A stretch of DNA of 64,000 bases from contig CM042688.1 in NCBI GenBank assembly GCA_023614405.1, positions 73,518,253 to 73,582,252 of the forward strand, read 5' to 3'. The DNA comes from Avena insularis. Its lineage: Eukaryota; Streptophyta; Magnoliopsida; Poales; Poaceae. Both the position numbers and the translations under genes were made by a program. The notes beneath the pieces were generated by a model. It searched no databases and was not told the DNA's origin. It saw only the letters and a list, made by a program, of their open reading frames with translations. The stretch's first letter is position 1; every line of letters begins with the position of its first letter. This document shows positions 25,776 to 40,321 of the stretch, piece by piece.

Positions 25776-28700
25776 TGTCATTGCATGTGTGTTCTTTCCA
25801 CAAACCTCATATGGATCCACTAGAGTCATTGCATGTGTGTTCTTTTCACAAACCACATATGGATCCACTAGTGTCATTGCATGTGTGTTCTTTCCACAAA
25901 CCATACATTGATCGACGTGGTCATTGCATGTCTGTTCTTTCCACAAACCACACATGGATCCCCCTGAGTCATTGCATGTGGGTTCTTTCCACAAACCACA
26001 TATGGATCAACCAGTGTCATTGCATGTGTGTTCTTATACTAAAACCAGCACTAGAGTCATTGCATGTGTTCTTATTCTAAAACCAGCACTAGAGTCATTG
26101 CATGTGTGTTCTTTTACTAAAACCAGCACGAGTCATTGCATGTGTGTTCTTTCCACAAACCACACATGGATCAACCAGTGTCATTGCATGTGTGTTCTTT
26201 CCACAAACCACATATGGATCAACCAGTGGTCATTGCATGTGTGTTCTTTTCCACAAACCACATATGGATCCACTAGAGTCATTGCATGTGTGTTCTTTTC
26301 ACAAACCACATATGGATCCACTAGAGTCATTGCATCTGTATTCTTTTCACAAACCACATATGGACCCACTAGAGTCATTGCATGTGTGTTCTTATACTAA
26401 AACCAGCATTAGAGTCATTGCATGTGTGTTCTTATACTAAACTAGCACTAGAGTAATTGCATGTGTGTTCTTCCCACAAACCACACATGGATCCACTAGT
26501 GGCATTGCATGTGTGTTCTTTCCACAAACCACACATGGATTGACCAGTGGTCATTGCATGTGTGTTCTTTCCACAAATCACACATGGATCAACCAGTGTC
26601 ATTGCATGTGTGTACTTTCCACAAACCACATATGGATCAACCAGTGGTCATTGCATGTGTGTTCTTTTCCACAAACCACATATGGATCCACTAGAGTCAT
26701 TGCATCTGTATTCTTTTCACAAACCACATATGGACCCACTAGAGTCATTGCATGTGTGTTCTTATACTAAAACCAACACTAGAGTCATTGCATGTGTGTT
26801 CTTATACTAAAACTAGCACTAGAGTAATTGCATGTGTGTTCTTTCCACAAACCACACATGGATCCACTAGTGGCATTGCATCTGTGTTCTTTCCACAAAC
26901 CACACATGGATTGACCAGTGGTCATTGCATGTGTGTTCTTTCCACAAACCACACATGGATCCCCCTGAGTCACTGCATGTGTGTTCTTTTCACAAACCAC
27001 ATATGGATCAACCAGTGTCATTGCATGTGTGTTCTTTCCACAAACCACATATGGACCCACTAGAGTCATTGCATGTGTGTTCTTTCCACAAACCACACAT
27101 GGATTGAACAGTGGTCATTGCATGTGTGTTCTTTCCACAAATCACACATGGATCAACCAGTGTCATTGCATGTGTGTACTATCCACAAACCACATATGGA
27201 TCAACCAGTGGTCATTGCATGTGTGTTCTTTTCCACAAACCACATATGGATCCACTAGAGTCATTGCATCTGTATTCTTTTCACAAACCACATATGGACC
27301 CACTAGAGTCATTGCATGTGTGTTCTTATACTAAAACCAACACTAGAGTCATTGCATGTGTGTTCTTATACTAAAACTAGCACTAGAGTAATTGCATGTG
27401 TGTTCTTTCCACAAACCACACATGGATCCACTTGTGGCATTGCATGTGTGTTCTTTCCACAAACCACACATGGATTGACCAGTGGTCATTGCATGTGTGT
27501 TCTTTCCACAAACCACACATGGATCCCCCTGAGTCATTGCATGTGTGTTCTTTTCACAAACCACATATGGATCAACCAGTGTCATTGCATGTGTGTTCTT
27601 TCCACAAACCACATATGGACCCACTAGAGTCATTGCATGTGAGTTCTTATACTAAAACCAACACTAGAGTCATTGCATGTGTGTTCTTTTCACAAACCAC
27701 ATATGGATCCACCAGTGTCATTGCATGTGTGTTCTTTCCAGAAACCACACATGGATCAACAAGTGGTCATTGCATGTGTATTCTTTCCACAAACCACACA
27801 TGGACCCACCTGAGTCATTGCATGTGCGTTCTTTCCACAAACCACATATGGATCAACCAGTGTCATTGCATGTGTGTTCTTATACTAAAACCAGCACTAG
27901 AGTCATTGCATGTGTGTTCTTTCCACAAACCACACATGGATCAACCAGTGTCATTGCATGTGTGTTCTTTCCACAAACCACATATGGATCAACCAGTGGT
28001 CATTGCATGTGTGTTCTTTCCCACAAACCACATATGGATCCACTAGAGTCATTGCATGTGTGTTCTTTTCACAAACCACATATGGACCCACTAGAGTCAT
28101 TGCATGTGTGTTCTTATACTAAAAACAGCACTAGAGTTATTGCATGTATGTTCTTTTCATAAACTACATATGGATCCACTAGTGTCATTGCATGTGTGTT
28201 CTTTCCACAAACCACACATGGATCGACAAGTGGTCATTGCATGTGTGTTCTTTCCACAAACCACACATGGATCCCCCTGAGTCATTGCATGTGTGTTCTT
28301 ATACTAAAACCAGCACTAGAGTCATTGCATGTGTGTTCTTTCCACAAACCACACATGGATCAACCAGTGTCATTGCATGTGTGTTCTTTCCACAAACCAC
28401 ATATGGATCAACCAGTGGTCATTGCATATGTGTTCTTTTCCACAAACCACATATGGATCCACTAGAGTCATTGCATGTGTGTTCTTTTCACAAACCACAT
28501 ATGGATCCACTAGAGTCATTGCATCTATATTCTTTTCACAAACCACATATGGACCCACTAGAGTCATTGCATGTGTGTTCTGATACTAAAACCAGCACTA
28601 GAGTCATTGCATGTGTGTTCTTATACTAAAACTAGCACTAGAGTAATTGCATGTGTGTTCTTTCCACAAACCACATATGGATCAACCAGTGTCATTGCAT

Positions 28701-31140
28701 GTGTGTTCTTATACCAAAACCAGCACTAGAGTCATTGCATGTGTGTTCTTATACTAAAACCAGCACTAGAGTTATTGCATGTGTGTTCTTTCCACAAACC
28801 ACACCTGGATCAACCAGTTTCATTGCATGTGTGTTCTTTTCCACAAACCACATATGGATCCACTAGAGTCATTGCATGTGTGTTCTTTTCACAAAACACA
28901 TATGGACCCACTAGAGTCATTGCATGTGTGTTCTTATACTAAAACCAGCACTAGAGTCATTGCATGTGTGTTCTTTTCACAAACCACATATGGATCCACT
29001 AGTGTCATTGCATGTGTGTTCTTTCCATAAACCACACATGGATCGACCAGTGGTCATTGCATGTGTGTTCTTTCCACAAACCACACATGGATCCCCTTGA
29101 GTCATTGCATGTGTGTTCTTATACTAAAAGCATCACTAGAGTCATTGCATGTGTGTTCTTTTCACAAACCACATATGGATCAACCAGTGTCATTGCATGT
29201 GTGTTCTTTCCACAAACCACATATGGATCCACTAGAGTCATTGCATGTCTGTTCTTTTCACAAACCACATATGGACCCACTAGAGTCATTGCATGTGTGT
29301 TCTTATACTAAAACCAACACTAGAGTCATTGCATGTGTGTTCTTTTCACAAACCACATATGGATCCACCACTGTCATTGCATGTGTTCTTTCCACAAACC
29401 ACACATGGATCGACCAGTGGTCATTGCACGTGTGTTCTTTCCACAAACCACACATGGATCCACCAGTGGTCATTGCATGTGTGTTCTTTCCACAAACCAC
29501 ACATGGATCCCCCTGAGTCATTGCATGTGTGTTCTTTTCACAAACCACATATGGATAAACGAGTGTCATTGCATGTGTGTTCTTTCCACAAACCACATAT
29601 GGATCCACTAGAGTCATTGCACGTGTGTTCTTTTCACAAACCACATATGGACCCACTAGAGTCATTGCATGTGTGTTCTTATACTAAAACCAGCACTAGA
29701 GTCATTGCATGTGTGTTCTTTTCACAAACCACATATGGATCCACCAGTGTCATTGCATGTGTGTTCTTTCCACAAACCACACAGCAATCGACCAGTGGTC
29801 ATTGCATGTGTGTTCTTTCGACAAACCACATATGGATCAACCAGTGTCATTGCATGTGTGTTCTTTCCACAAACCTCATATGGATCCACTAGAGTCATTG
29901 CATGTGTGTTCTTTTCACAAACCACATATGGATCCACTAGTGTCATTGCATGTGTGTTCTTTCCACAAACCATACATTGATCGACCAGTGGTCATTGCAT
30001 GTGTGTTCTTTCCACAAACCACACATGGATCCCCCTGAGTCATTGCATGTGGGTTCTTTCCACAAACCACATATGGATCAACCAGTGTCATTGCATGTGT
30101 GTTCTTATACTAAAACCAGCACTAGAGTCATTGCATGTGTGTTCTTATTCTAAAACCAGCACTAGAGTCATTGCATGTGTGTTCTTTTACTAAAACCAGC
30201 ACGAGTCATTGCATGTGTGTTCTTTCCACAAACCACACATGGATCAACCAGTGTCATTGCATGTGTGTTCTTTCCACAAACCACATATGGATCAACCAGT
30301 GGTCATTGCATGTGTGTTCTTTTCCACAAACCACATATGGATCCACTAGAGTCATTGCATGTGTGTTCTTTTCACAAACCACATATGGATCCACTAGAGT
30401 CATTGCATCTGTATTCTTTTCACAAACGACATATGGACCCACTAGAGTCATTGCATGTATGTTCTTATACTAAAACCAGCACTAGAGTCATTGCATGTGT
30501 GTTCTTATACTAAACTAGCACTAGAGTAATTGCATGTGTGTTCTTTCCACAAACCACACATGGATCCACTAGTGGCATTGCATGTGTGTTCTTTCCACAA
30601 ACCACACATGGATTGACCAGTGGTCATTGCATGTGTGTTCTTTCCACAAATCACACATGGATCAACCAGTGTCATTGCATGTGTGTACTTTCCACAAACC
30701 ACATATGGATCAACCAGTGGTCATTGCATGTGTGTTCTTTTCCACAAACCACATATGGATCCACTAGAGTCATTGCATCTGTATTCTTTTCACAAACCAC
30801 ATATGGACCCACTAGAGTCATTGCATGTGTGTTCTTATACTAAAACCAACACTAGAGTCATTGCATGTGTGTTCTTATACTAAAACTAGCACTAGAGTAA
30901 TTGCATGTGTGTTCTTTCCACAAACCACACATGGATCCACTAGTGGCATTGCATCTGTGTTCTTTCCACAAACCACACATGGATTGACCAGTGGTCATTG
31001 CATGTGTGTTCTTTCCACAAACCACACATGGATCCCCCTGAGTCACTGCATGTGTGTTCTTTTCACAAACCACATATGGATCAACCAGTGTCATTGCATG
31101 TGTGTTCTTTCCACAAACCACATATGGACCCACTAGAGTC
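24000..31140. repeat. About 4.07-kb segmental duplication pair
   Basis: 24127-27070 matches 28192-31140 at offsets of 4065-4073. Shared rare variants include ACACAGCAATCG, CAAACCTCATATGG, CATACATTGATCG, CATGTGGGTTC and CTTATTCTAAAACC. A further overlapping match at offset 3509 links 27.68-28.6 kb with 31.19-32.1 kb, so the duplications are nested rather than a simple ladder. Confidence 0.8.
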
Positions 31141-34100
31141 ATTGCATGTGTGTTCTTATACTAAAACCAACACTAGAGTCATTGCATGTGTGTTATTTTC
31201 ACAAACCACATATGGATCCACCAGTGTCATTGCATGTGTGTTCTTTCCACAAACCACACATGGATCAACCAGTGGTCATTGCATGTGTGTTCTTTCCACA
31301 AACCACACATGGACCCACCTGAGTCATTGCATGTGTGTTCTTTCCACAAACCACATATGGATCAACCAGTGTCATTGCATGTGTGTTCTTATACTAAAAC
31401 CAGCACTAGATTCATTGCATGTGTGTTCTTTCCACAAACCACACATGGATCAACCAGTGTCATTGCATGTGTGTTCTTTCCACAAACCACATATGGATCA
31501 ACTAGTGGTCATTGCATGTGTGTTCTTTCCCACAAACCACATATGGATCCACTAGCATCATTGCATGTGTGTTCTTTTCACAAACCACATATGGACCCAA
31601 TAGAGTCATTGCATGTGTGTTCTTATACTAAAAACAGCACTAGAGTTATTGCATGTGTGTTCTTTTCATAAACTACATATGGATGCACTAGTGTCATTGC
31701 ATGTGTGTTCTTTCCACAAACCACACATGGATCGACCAGTGGTCATTGCATGTGTGTTCTTTCCACAAACCACACATGGATTCCCCTGAGTCATTGCATG
31801 TGTGTTCTTATACTAAAACCAGCACTAGAGTCATTGCATGTGTGTTCTTTCCACAAACCACACATGGATCAACCAGTGTCATTGCATGTGTGTTCTTTCC
31901 ACAAACCACATATGGATCAACTAGTGGTCATTGCATGTGTGTTCTTTTCCACAAACCACATATGGATCCACTAGAGTCATTGCATGTGTGTTCTTTTCAC
32001 AAACCACATATGGATCCACTAGAGTCATTGCATCTGTATTCTTTTCACAAACCACATATGGACCCACTAGAGTCATTGCATGTGTGTTCTGATACTAAAA
32101 CCAGCACTAGAGTCATTGCATGTGTGTTCTTATACTAAAACTAGCACTAGAGTGATTGCATGTGTGTTCTTTTACAAACCACACATGGATCCACTAGTGG
32201 CATTGCATGTGTCTTCTTTCCAAAAACCACACATGGATTGACCAGTGGTCATTGTATGTGTGTTCTTTCCACAAATCACACATGGATCAACCAGTGTTAT
32301 TGCATGTGTGTACTTCCACAAACCACATATCGATCAACCAGTGGTCATTGCATGTGTGTTCTTTTCCACAAACCACATAAGGATCCACTAGAGTCATTGC
32401 ATCTGTATTCTTTTCACAAACCACATATGGACCCACTAGAGTCATTGCATGTGTGTTCTTATACTAAAACCAACACTAGAGTCATTGCATGTGTGTTCTT
32501 ATACTAAAACTAGCACTAGAGTAATTGCATGTGTGTTCTTTCCACAAACCACACATGGATCCACTAGTGGCATTGCATGTGTGTTCTTTCCACAAACCAC
32601 ACATGGGTTGACCAGTGGTCATTGCATGTGTGTTCTTTCCACAAAGCACACATGGATCGCCCTGAGTCATTGCATGTGTGTTCTTTTCACAAACCACATA
32701 TGGATCAACCAGTGTCATTGCATGTGTGTTCTTTCCACAAACAAGATATGGATCCACTAGAGTCATTGCATGTGTGTTCTTTTCACAAACCACATATGGA
32801 CCAACTAGAGTCATTGCATGTGTGTTCTTATACTAAAACCAACACTAGAGTCTTTGCATGTGTGTTCTTTTCACAAACCACAAATGGATCCACCAGTGTC
32901 ATTGCATGTGTGTTCTTTCCACAAACCACACATGGATCAACCAGTGGTCATTGCATGTGTGTTCTTTCCACAAACCACACAGGACCCACCTGAGTCATTG
33001 CATGTGTGTTCTTTCCACAAACCACATATGGATCAACCAGTGTCATTGCATGTGTGTTCTTATACTAAAATCAGCACTAGAGTCATTGCATGTGTGTTCT
33101 TTCCACAAACCACACATGGATCAACCAGTGTCATTGCATGTGTGTTCTTTCCCCAAACCACATATGGATCAACCAGTGGTCATTGCATGTGTGTTCTTTT
33201 CGACAAACAACATATGGATCCACTAGAGTCATTGCATGTTTGTTCTTTTTACAAACCACATATGGACCCACTAGAGTCATTGCATGTGTGTTCTTATACT
33301 AAAACCAGCACTAGAGTCATTGCATGTGTGTTCTTTTCACAAACCACATATGGATCCACCACTGTCATTGCATGTGTGTTCTTTCCACAAACCACACATG
33401 GATCGACCAGTGGTCATTGCACGTGTGTTCTTTCCACAAACCACACATGGATCCACCAGTGGTCATTGCATGTGTGTTCTTTCCACAAACCACACATGGA
33501 TCCCCCTGAGTCATTGCATGTGTGTTCTTTTCACAAACCACATATGGATAAACGAGTGTCATTGCATGTGTGTTCTTTCCACAAACCACATATGGATCCA
33601 CTAGAGTCATTGCACGTGTGTTCTTTTTACAAACCACATATGGACCCACTAGAGTCATTGCATGTGTGTTCTTATACTAAAACCAGCACTAGAGTCATTG
33701 CATGTGTGTTCTTTTCACAAACCACATATGGATCCACCAGTGTCATTGCATGTGTGTTCTTTCCACAAACCACACAGCAATCGTCCAGTGGTCATTGCAT
33801 GTGTGTTCTTTCGACAAACCACATATGGATCAACCAGTGTCATTGCATGTGTGTTCTTTCCACAAACCACATATGGATCCACTAGAGTCATTGCATGTGT
33901 GTTCTTTTCACAAACCACATATGGATCCACTAGTGTCATTGCATGTGTGTTCTTTCCACAAACCATACATTGATCGACCAGTGGTCATTGCATGTGTGTT
34001 GTTTCCACAAACCACACATGGATCCCCCTGAGTCATTGCATGTGGGTTCTTTCCACAAACCACATATGGATCAACCAGTGTCATTGCATGTGTGTTCTTA

Positions 34101-35290
34101 TACTAAAACCAGCACTAGAGTCATTGCATGTGTGTTCTTATTCTAAAACCAGCACTAGAGTCATTGCATGTGTGTTCTTTTACTAAAACCAGCACGAGTC
34201 ATTGCATGTGTGTTCTTTCCACAAACCACACATGGATCAACCAGTGTCATTGCATGTGTGTTCTTTCCACAAACCACATATGGATCAACCAGTGGTCATT
34301 CCATGTGTGTTCTTTTCCACAAACCACATATGGATCCACTAGAGTCATTGCATGTGTGTTCTTTTCACAAACCACATATGGATCCACTAGAGTCATTGCA
34401 TCTGTATTCTTTTCACAAACGACATATGGACCCACTAGAGTCATTGCATGTATGTTCTTATACTAAACCAGCACTAGAGTCATTGCATGTGTGTTCTTAT
34501 ACTAAAACTAGCACTAGAGTAATTGCATGTGTGTTCTTTCCACAAACCACACATGGATCCACTAGTGGCATTGCATGTGTGTTATTTCCACAAACCACAC
34601 ATGGATTGACCAGTGGTCATTGCATGTGTGTTCTTTCCACAAATCACACATGGATCAACCAGTGTCATTGCATGTGTGTACTTTCCACAAACCACATATG
34701 GATCAACCAGTGGTCATTGCATGTGTGTTCTTTTCCACAAACCACATATGGATCCACTAGAGTCATTGCATCTGTATTCTTTTCACAAACCACATATGGA
34801 CCCACTAGAGTCATTGCATGTGTGTTCTTATACTAAAACCAACACTAGAGTCATTGCATGTGTGTTCTTATACTAAAACTAGCACTAGAGTAATTGCATG
34901 TGTGTTCTTTCCACAAACCACACATGGATCCACTAGTGGCATTGCATCTGTGTTCTTTCCACAAACCACACATGGATTGACCAGTGGTCATTGCATGTGT
35001 GTTCTTTCCACAAACCACACATGGATCCCCCTGAGTCACTGCATGTGTGTTCTTTTCACAAACCACATATGGATCAACCAGTGTCATTGCATGTGTGTTC
35101 TTTCCACAAACCACATATGGACCCACTAGAGTCATTGCATGTGTGTTCTTATACTAAAACCAACACTAGAGTCATTGCATGTGTGTTATTTTCACAAACC
35201 ACATATGGATCCACCAGTGTCATTGCATGTGTGTTCTTTCCACAAACCACACATGGATCAACCAGTGGTCATTGCATGTGTGTTCTTTCC
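29293..35290. repeat. About 3.99-kb segmental duplication pair
   Basis: 29293-31300 matches 33284-35290 at offset 3991-3993. The pair shares the GTGTTATTTTCAC variant (31190 and 35183) and the CTTATTCTAAAACC and CACGAGTCATTG forms. It overlaps the 4.07-kb pair on its left and the 2.32-kb pair on its right. Confidence 0.8.
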
Positions 35291-38200
35291 ACAAACCACA
35301 CAGGACCCACCTGAGTCATTGCATGTGTGTTCTTTCCACAAACCACATATGGATCAACCAGTGTCATTGCATGTGTGTTCTTATACTAAAATCAGCACTA
35401 GAGTCATTGCATGTGTGTTCTTTCCATAAACCACACATGGATCAACCAGTGTCATTGCATGTGTGTTCTTTCCCCAAACCACATATGGATCAACCAGTAG
35501 TCATTGCATGTGTGTTCTTTTCCACAAACAACATATGGATCCACTAGAGTCATTGCATGTTTGTTCTTTTTACAAACCACATATGGACCCACTAGAGTCA
35601 TTGCATGTGTGTTCTTATACTAAAACCAGCACTAGAGTCATTGTATGTGTGTTCTTTTCACAAACCACATATGGATCCACCACTGTCATTGCATGTGTGT
35701 TCTTTCCACAAACCACACATGGATCGACCAGTGGTCATTGCACGTGTGTTCTTTCCACAAACCACACATGGATCCACCAGTGGTCATTGCATGTGTGTTC
35801 TTTCCACAAACCACACATGGATCCCCCTGAGTCATTGCATGTGTGTTCTTTTCACAAACCACATATGGATAAACGAGTGTCATTGCATGTGTGTTCTTTC
35901 CACAAACCACATATGGATCCACTAGAGTCATTGCACGTGTGTTCTTTTTACAAACCACATATGGACCCACTAGAGTCATTGCATGTGTGTTCTTATACTA
36001 AAACCAGCACTAGAGTCATTGCATGTGTGTTCTTTTCACAAACCACATATGGATCCACCAGTGTCATTGCATGTGTGTTCTTTCCACAAACCACACAGCA
36101 ATCGACCAGTGGTCATTGCATGTGTGTTCTTTCGACAAACCACATATGGATCAACCAGTGTCATTGCATGTGTGTTCTTTCCACAAACCACATATGGATC
36201 CACTAGAGTCATTGCATGTGTGTTCTTTTCACAAACCACATATGGATCCACTAGTGTCATTGCATGTGTGTTCTTTCCACAAACCATACATTGATCGACC
36301 AGTGGTCATTGCATGTGTGTTGTTTCCACAAACCACACATGGATCCCCCTGAGTCATTGCATGTGGGTTCTTTCCACAAACCACATATGGATCAACCAGT
36401 GTCATTGCATGTGTGTTCTTATACTAAAACCAGCACTAGAGTCATTGCATGTGTGTTCTTATTCTAAAACCAGCACTAGAGTCATTGCATGTGTGTTCTT
36501 TTACTAAAACCAGCACGAGTCATTGCATGTGTGTTCTTTCCACAAACCACACATGGATCAACCAGTGTCATTGCATGTGTGTTCTTTCCACAAACCACAT
36601 ATGGATCAACCAGTGGTCATTCCATGTGTGTTCTTTTCCACAAACCACATATGGATCCACTAGAGTCATTGCATGTGTGTTCTTTTCACAAACCACATAT
36701 GGATCCACTAGAGTCATTGCATCTGTATTCTTTTCACAAACGACATATGGACACTAGAGTCATTGCATGTATGTTCTTATACTAAAACCAGCACTAGAGT
36801 CATTGCATGTGTGTTCTTATACTAAAACTAGCACTAGAGTAATTGCATGTGTGTTCTTTCCACAAACCACACATGGATCCACTAGTGGCATTGCATGTGT
36901 GTTATTTCCACAAACCACACATGGATTGACCAGTGGTCATTGCATGTGTGTTCTTTCCACAAATCACACATGGATCAACCAGTGTCATTGCATGTGTGTA
37001 CTTTCCACAAACCACATATGGATCAACCAGTGGTCATTGCATGTGTGTTCTTTTCCACAAACCACATATGGATCCACTAGAGTCATTGCATCTGTATTCT
37101 TTTCACAAACCACATATGGACCCACTAGAGTCATTGCATGTGTGTTCTTATACTAAAACCAACACTAGAGTCATTGCATGTGTGTTCTTATACTAAAACT
37201 AGCACTAGAGTAATTGCATGTGTGTTCTTTCCACAAACCACACATGGATCCACTAGTGGCATTGCATCTGTGTTCTTTCCACAAACCACACATGGATTGA
37301 CCAGTGGTCATTGCATGTGTGTTCTTTCCACAAACCACACATGGATCCCCCTGAGTCACTGCATGTGTGTTCTTTTCACAAACCACATATGGATCAACCA
37401 GTGTCATTGCATGTGTGTTCTTTCCACAAACCACATATGGACCCACTAGAGTCATTGCATGTGTGTTCTTTTCACAAACCACATATGGACCCACTAGAGT
37501 CATTGCATGTGTGTTCTTATACTAAAACCAACACTAGAGTCTTTGCATGTGTGTTCTTTTCACAAACCACAAATGGATCCACCAGTGTCATTGCATGTGT
37601 GTTCTTTCCACAAACCACACATGGATCAACCAGTGGTCATTGCATGTGTGTTCTTTCCACAAACCACACATGGACCCACCTGAGTCATTGCATGTGTGTT
37701 CTTTCCACAAACCACATATGGATCAACCAGTGTCATTGCATGTGTGTTCTTATACTAAAACCAGCACTAGAGTCATTGCATGTGTGTTCTTTCCACAAAC
37801 CACACATGGATCAACCAGTGTCATTGCATGTGTGTTCTTTCCACAAACCACATATGGATCAACTAGTGGTCATTGCATGTGTGTTCTTTTCCACAAACCA
37901 CATATGGATCCACTAGAGTCATTGCATGTGTGTTCTTTTCACAAACCACATATGGATCCACTAGAGTCATTGCATCTGTATTCTTTTCACAAACCACATA
38001 TGGACCCACTAGAGTCATTGCATGTGTGTTCTGATACTAAAACCAGCACTAGAGTCATTGCATGTGTGTTCTTATACTAAAACTAGCACTAGAGTGATTG
38101 CATGTGTGTTCTTTTACAAACCACACATGGATCAACTAGTGGCATTGCATGTGTGTTGTTTCCACAAACCACACATGGATTGACCAGTGGTCATTGCATG

Positions 38201-39200
38201 TGTGTTCTTTCCACAAATCACACATGGATCAACCAGTGTTATTGCATGTGTGTACTTCCACAAACCACATATCGATCAACCAGTGGTCATTGCATGTGTG
38301 TTCTTTTCCACAAACCACATAAGGATCCACTAGAGTCATTGCATCTGTATTCTTTTCACAAACCACATATGGACCCACTAGAGTCATTGCATGTGTGTTC
38401 TTATACTAAAACCAACACTAGAGTCATTGCATGTGTGTTCTTATACTAAAACTAGCACTAGAGTAATTGCATGTGTGTTCTTTCCACAAACCACACATGG
38501 ATCCACTAGTGGCATTGCATGTGTGTTCTTTCCACAAACCACACATGGGTTGACCAGTGGTCATTGCATGTGTGTTCTTTCCACAAACCACACATGGATC
38601 GCCCTGAGTCATTGCATGTGTGTTCTTTTCACAAACCACATATGGATCAACCAGTGTCATTGCATGTGTGTTATTTCCACAAACAAGATATGGATCCACT
38701 AGAGTCATTGCATGTGTGTTCTTTTCACAATCCACATCTGGACCCACTAGAGTCATTGCATGTGTGTTCTTATACTAAAACCAACACTAGAGTCTTTGCA
38801 TGTGTGTTCTTTTCACAAACCACAAATGGATCCACCAGTGTCATTGCATGTGTGTTCTTTCCACAAACCACACATGGATCAACCAGTGGTCATTGCATGT
38901 GTGTTCTTTCCACAAACCACACATGGACCCACCTGAGTCATTGCATGTGTGTTCTTTCCACAAACCACATATGGATCAACCAGTGTCATTGCATGTGTGT
39001 TCTTATACTAAAACCAGCACTAGAGTCATTGCATGTGTGTTCTTTCCACAAACCACACATGGATCAACCAGTGTCATTGCATGTGTGTTCTTTCCACAAA
39101 CCACACATGGATCAACCAGTGGTCATTGCATGTGTGTTCTTTTCCACAAACAACATATGGATCCACTAGAGTCATTGCATGTGTGTTCTTTTTACAAACC
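31800..39200. repeat. About 5.94-kb offset duplication
   Basis: 31800-33200 matches 37750-39200 at a constant offset of 5942. The matched parts share CTTTTACAAACCACACATGG (32168 and 38110), ACTTCCACAAACCACATATCG, ACATGGGTTGACC and CAAACAAGATATGG. The intervening segment contains the 2.32-kb tandem pair. Confidence 0.8.
32820..37460. repeat. Tandem pair of about 2.32-kb segments
   Basis: Copy 1 is about 32820-35140 and copy 2 about 35140-37460, with offset 2320-2321 through most of their length. Diagnostic shared variants are ACACAGGACCCACC (32970 and 35290), TTTCCCCAAACC, GTTTGTTCTTTTTAC, CATTCCATG and CAAACGACATATGG. The copies differ by only a few substitutions, indicating a recent event. 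Confidence 0.85.
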
Positions 39201-40316
39201 ACATATGGACCCACTAGAGTCATTGCATGTTTGTTCTTATACTAAAACAAGCACTAGAGTCATTGCATGTGTGTTCTTTTTCCAAAACATATATGGATCA
39301 ACCAATGTCATTGCATGTGTATTCTTTCCACAAACCACACATGGATCGACCAGTGGTCATTGCATGTGTGTTCTTTCCACAAACCACACATGGATCCTCC
39401 CGAGTCATTGCATGTGTGTTCTTTCCACAAACCACATATGGATTAACCAGTGTCATTGCATGTGTGTTCTTATAACAAAACCAGCACTAGAGTCATTGCA
39501 TGTGTGTTCTTATACAAAAACCAGCACTAGAGTTATTGCATGTGTGTTCTTTCCACAAACCACACATGGATCAACCAGTGTCATTGCATGTGTGTACTTT
39601 CCACAAACCACATATGGATCAACCAGTGGTCATTGCATGTGTGTTCTTTTCCACAAACCACATATGGATCCACTAGAGTCATTGCATCTGTATTCTTTTC
39701 ACAAACCACATATGGACCCACTAGAGTCAATGCATGTGTGTTCTTATACTAAAACCAACACTAGAGTCATTGCATGTGTGTTCTTATACTAAAACTAGCA
39801 CTAGAGTAATTGCATGTGTGTTCTTTCCACAAACCACACATGGATCCACTAGTGGCATTGCATGTGTGTTCTTTCCACAAACCACACATGGACTCCCCTG
39901 AGTCATTGCATGTGTGTTCTTTTCACAAACCACATATGGATCAACCAGTGTCATTGCATGTGTGTTCTTTCCACAAACCACATATGGATCCACTAGAGTA
40001 ATTGCATGTGTGTTCTTTTCACAAACCACATATGGACCCACTAGAGTCATTGCATGTGTGTTCTTATACTAAAACCAACACTAGAGTAGTTGCATGTGTG
40101 TTCTTTTCACAAACCACATATGTATCCACCAGTGTCATTGCATGTGTGTTCTTTCCACAAACCACACATGGATCAACCAGTGGTCATTGCATGTGTGTTC
40201 TTTCCACAAACCACACATGGACCCACCTGAGTCATTGCATGTGTGTTCTTTCCACAAACCACATATGGATCGACCAGTGTCATTGCATGTGTGTTCTTAT
40301 ACTAAAACCAGCACTA

Positions 40317-40321
40317 GAGTC
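40317..40321 (+). repeat. Left target-site duplication (GAGTC) of solo LTR
   Basis: GAGTC at 40317-40321 is repeated at 45036-45040, directly abutting the TG and CA ends of the inserted LTR. Excising the insert and one copy gives GCACTAGAGTCATTGCATG, the normal B-to-next-unit junction. Confidence 0.95.

Larger units (their letters stand above)
1..40321. repeat. 48/40-bp two-monomer satellite array, block I
   Basis: Seen: an uninterrupted tandem array. Almost every unit begins with the 20-nt head GTCATTGCATGTGTGTTCTT. Type A units (48 bp) continue with TCCACAAACC or TTCACAAACC, then ACATATGG or ACACATGG, and end in ATCCACTAG(A/T), ATCAACCAGT, ATCGACCAGTG (49-bp form), ATCCCCCTGA or ACCCACTAGA. 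Type B units (40 bp) continue ATACTAAAACCAGCACTAGA. Many type A units contain BamHI (GGATCC) and NdeI (CATATG) sites. No gene-like interval breaks the block. It ends where the solo LTR is inserted into the tail of a B unit. I do not recognise this satellite as a named family. Centromeric, knob or subtelomeric placement cannot be decided from the sequence. Confidence 0.98.

Noticed and set aside
1..40321. CRISPR-like regular repeats
   Set aside because: There are no unique spacers: the sequence between conserved heads is itself repeated. The setting is a plant nuclear satellite without cas genes.
1..40321. Centromeric satellite with CENP-B box or telomere repeat
   Set aside because: No CENP-B-box-like TTCG...CGGG motif and no TTTAGGG arrays are seen. 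A 48-bp unit alone does not define a centromere.
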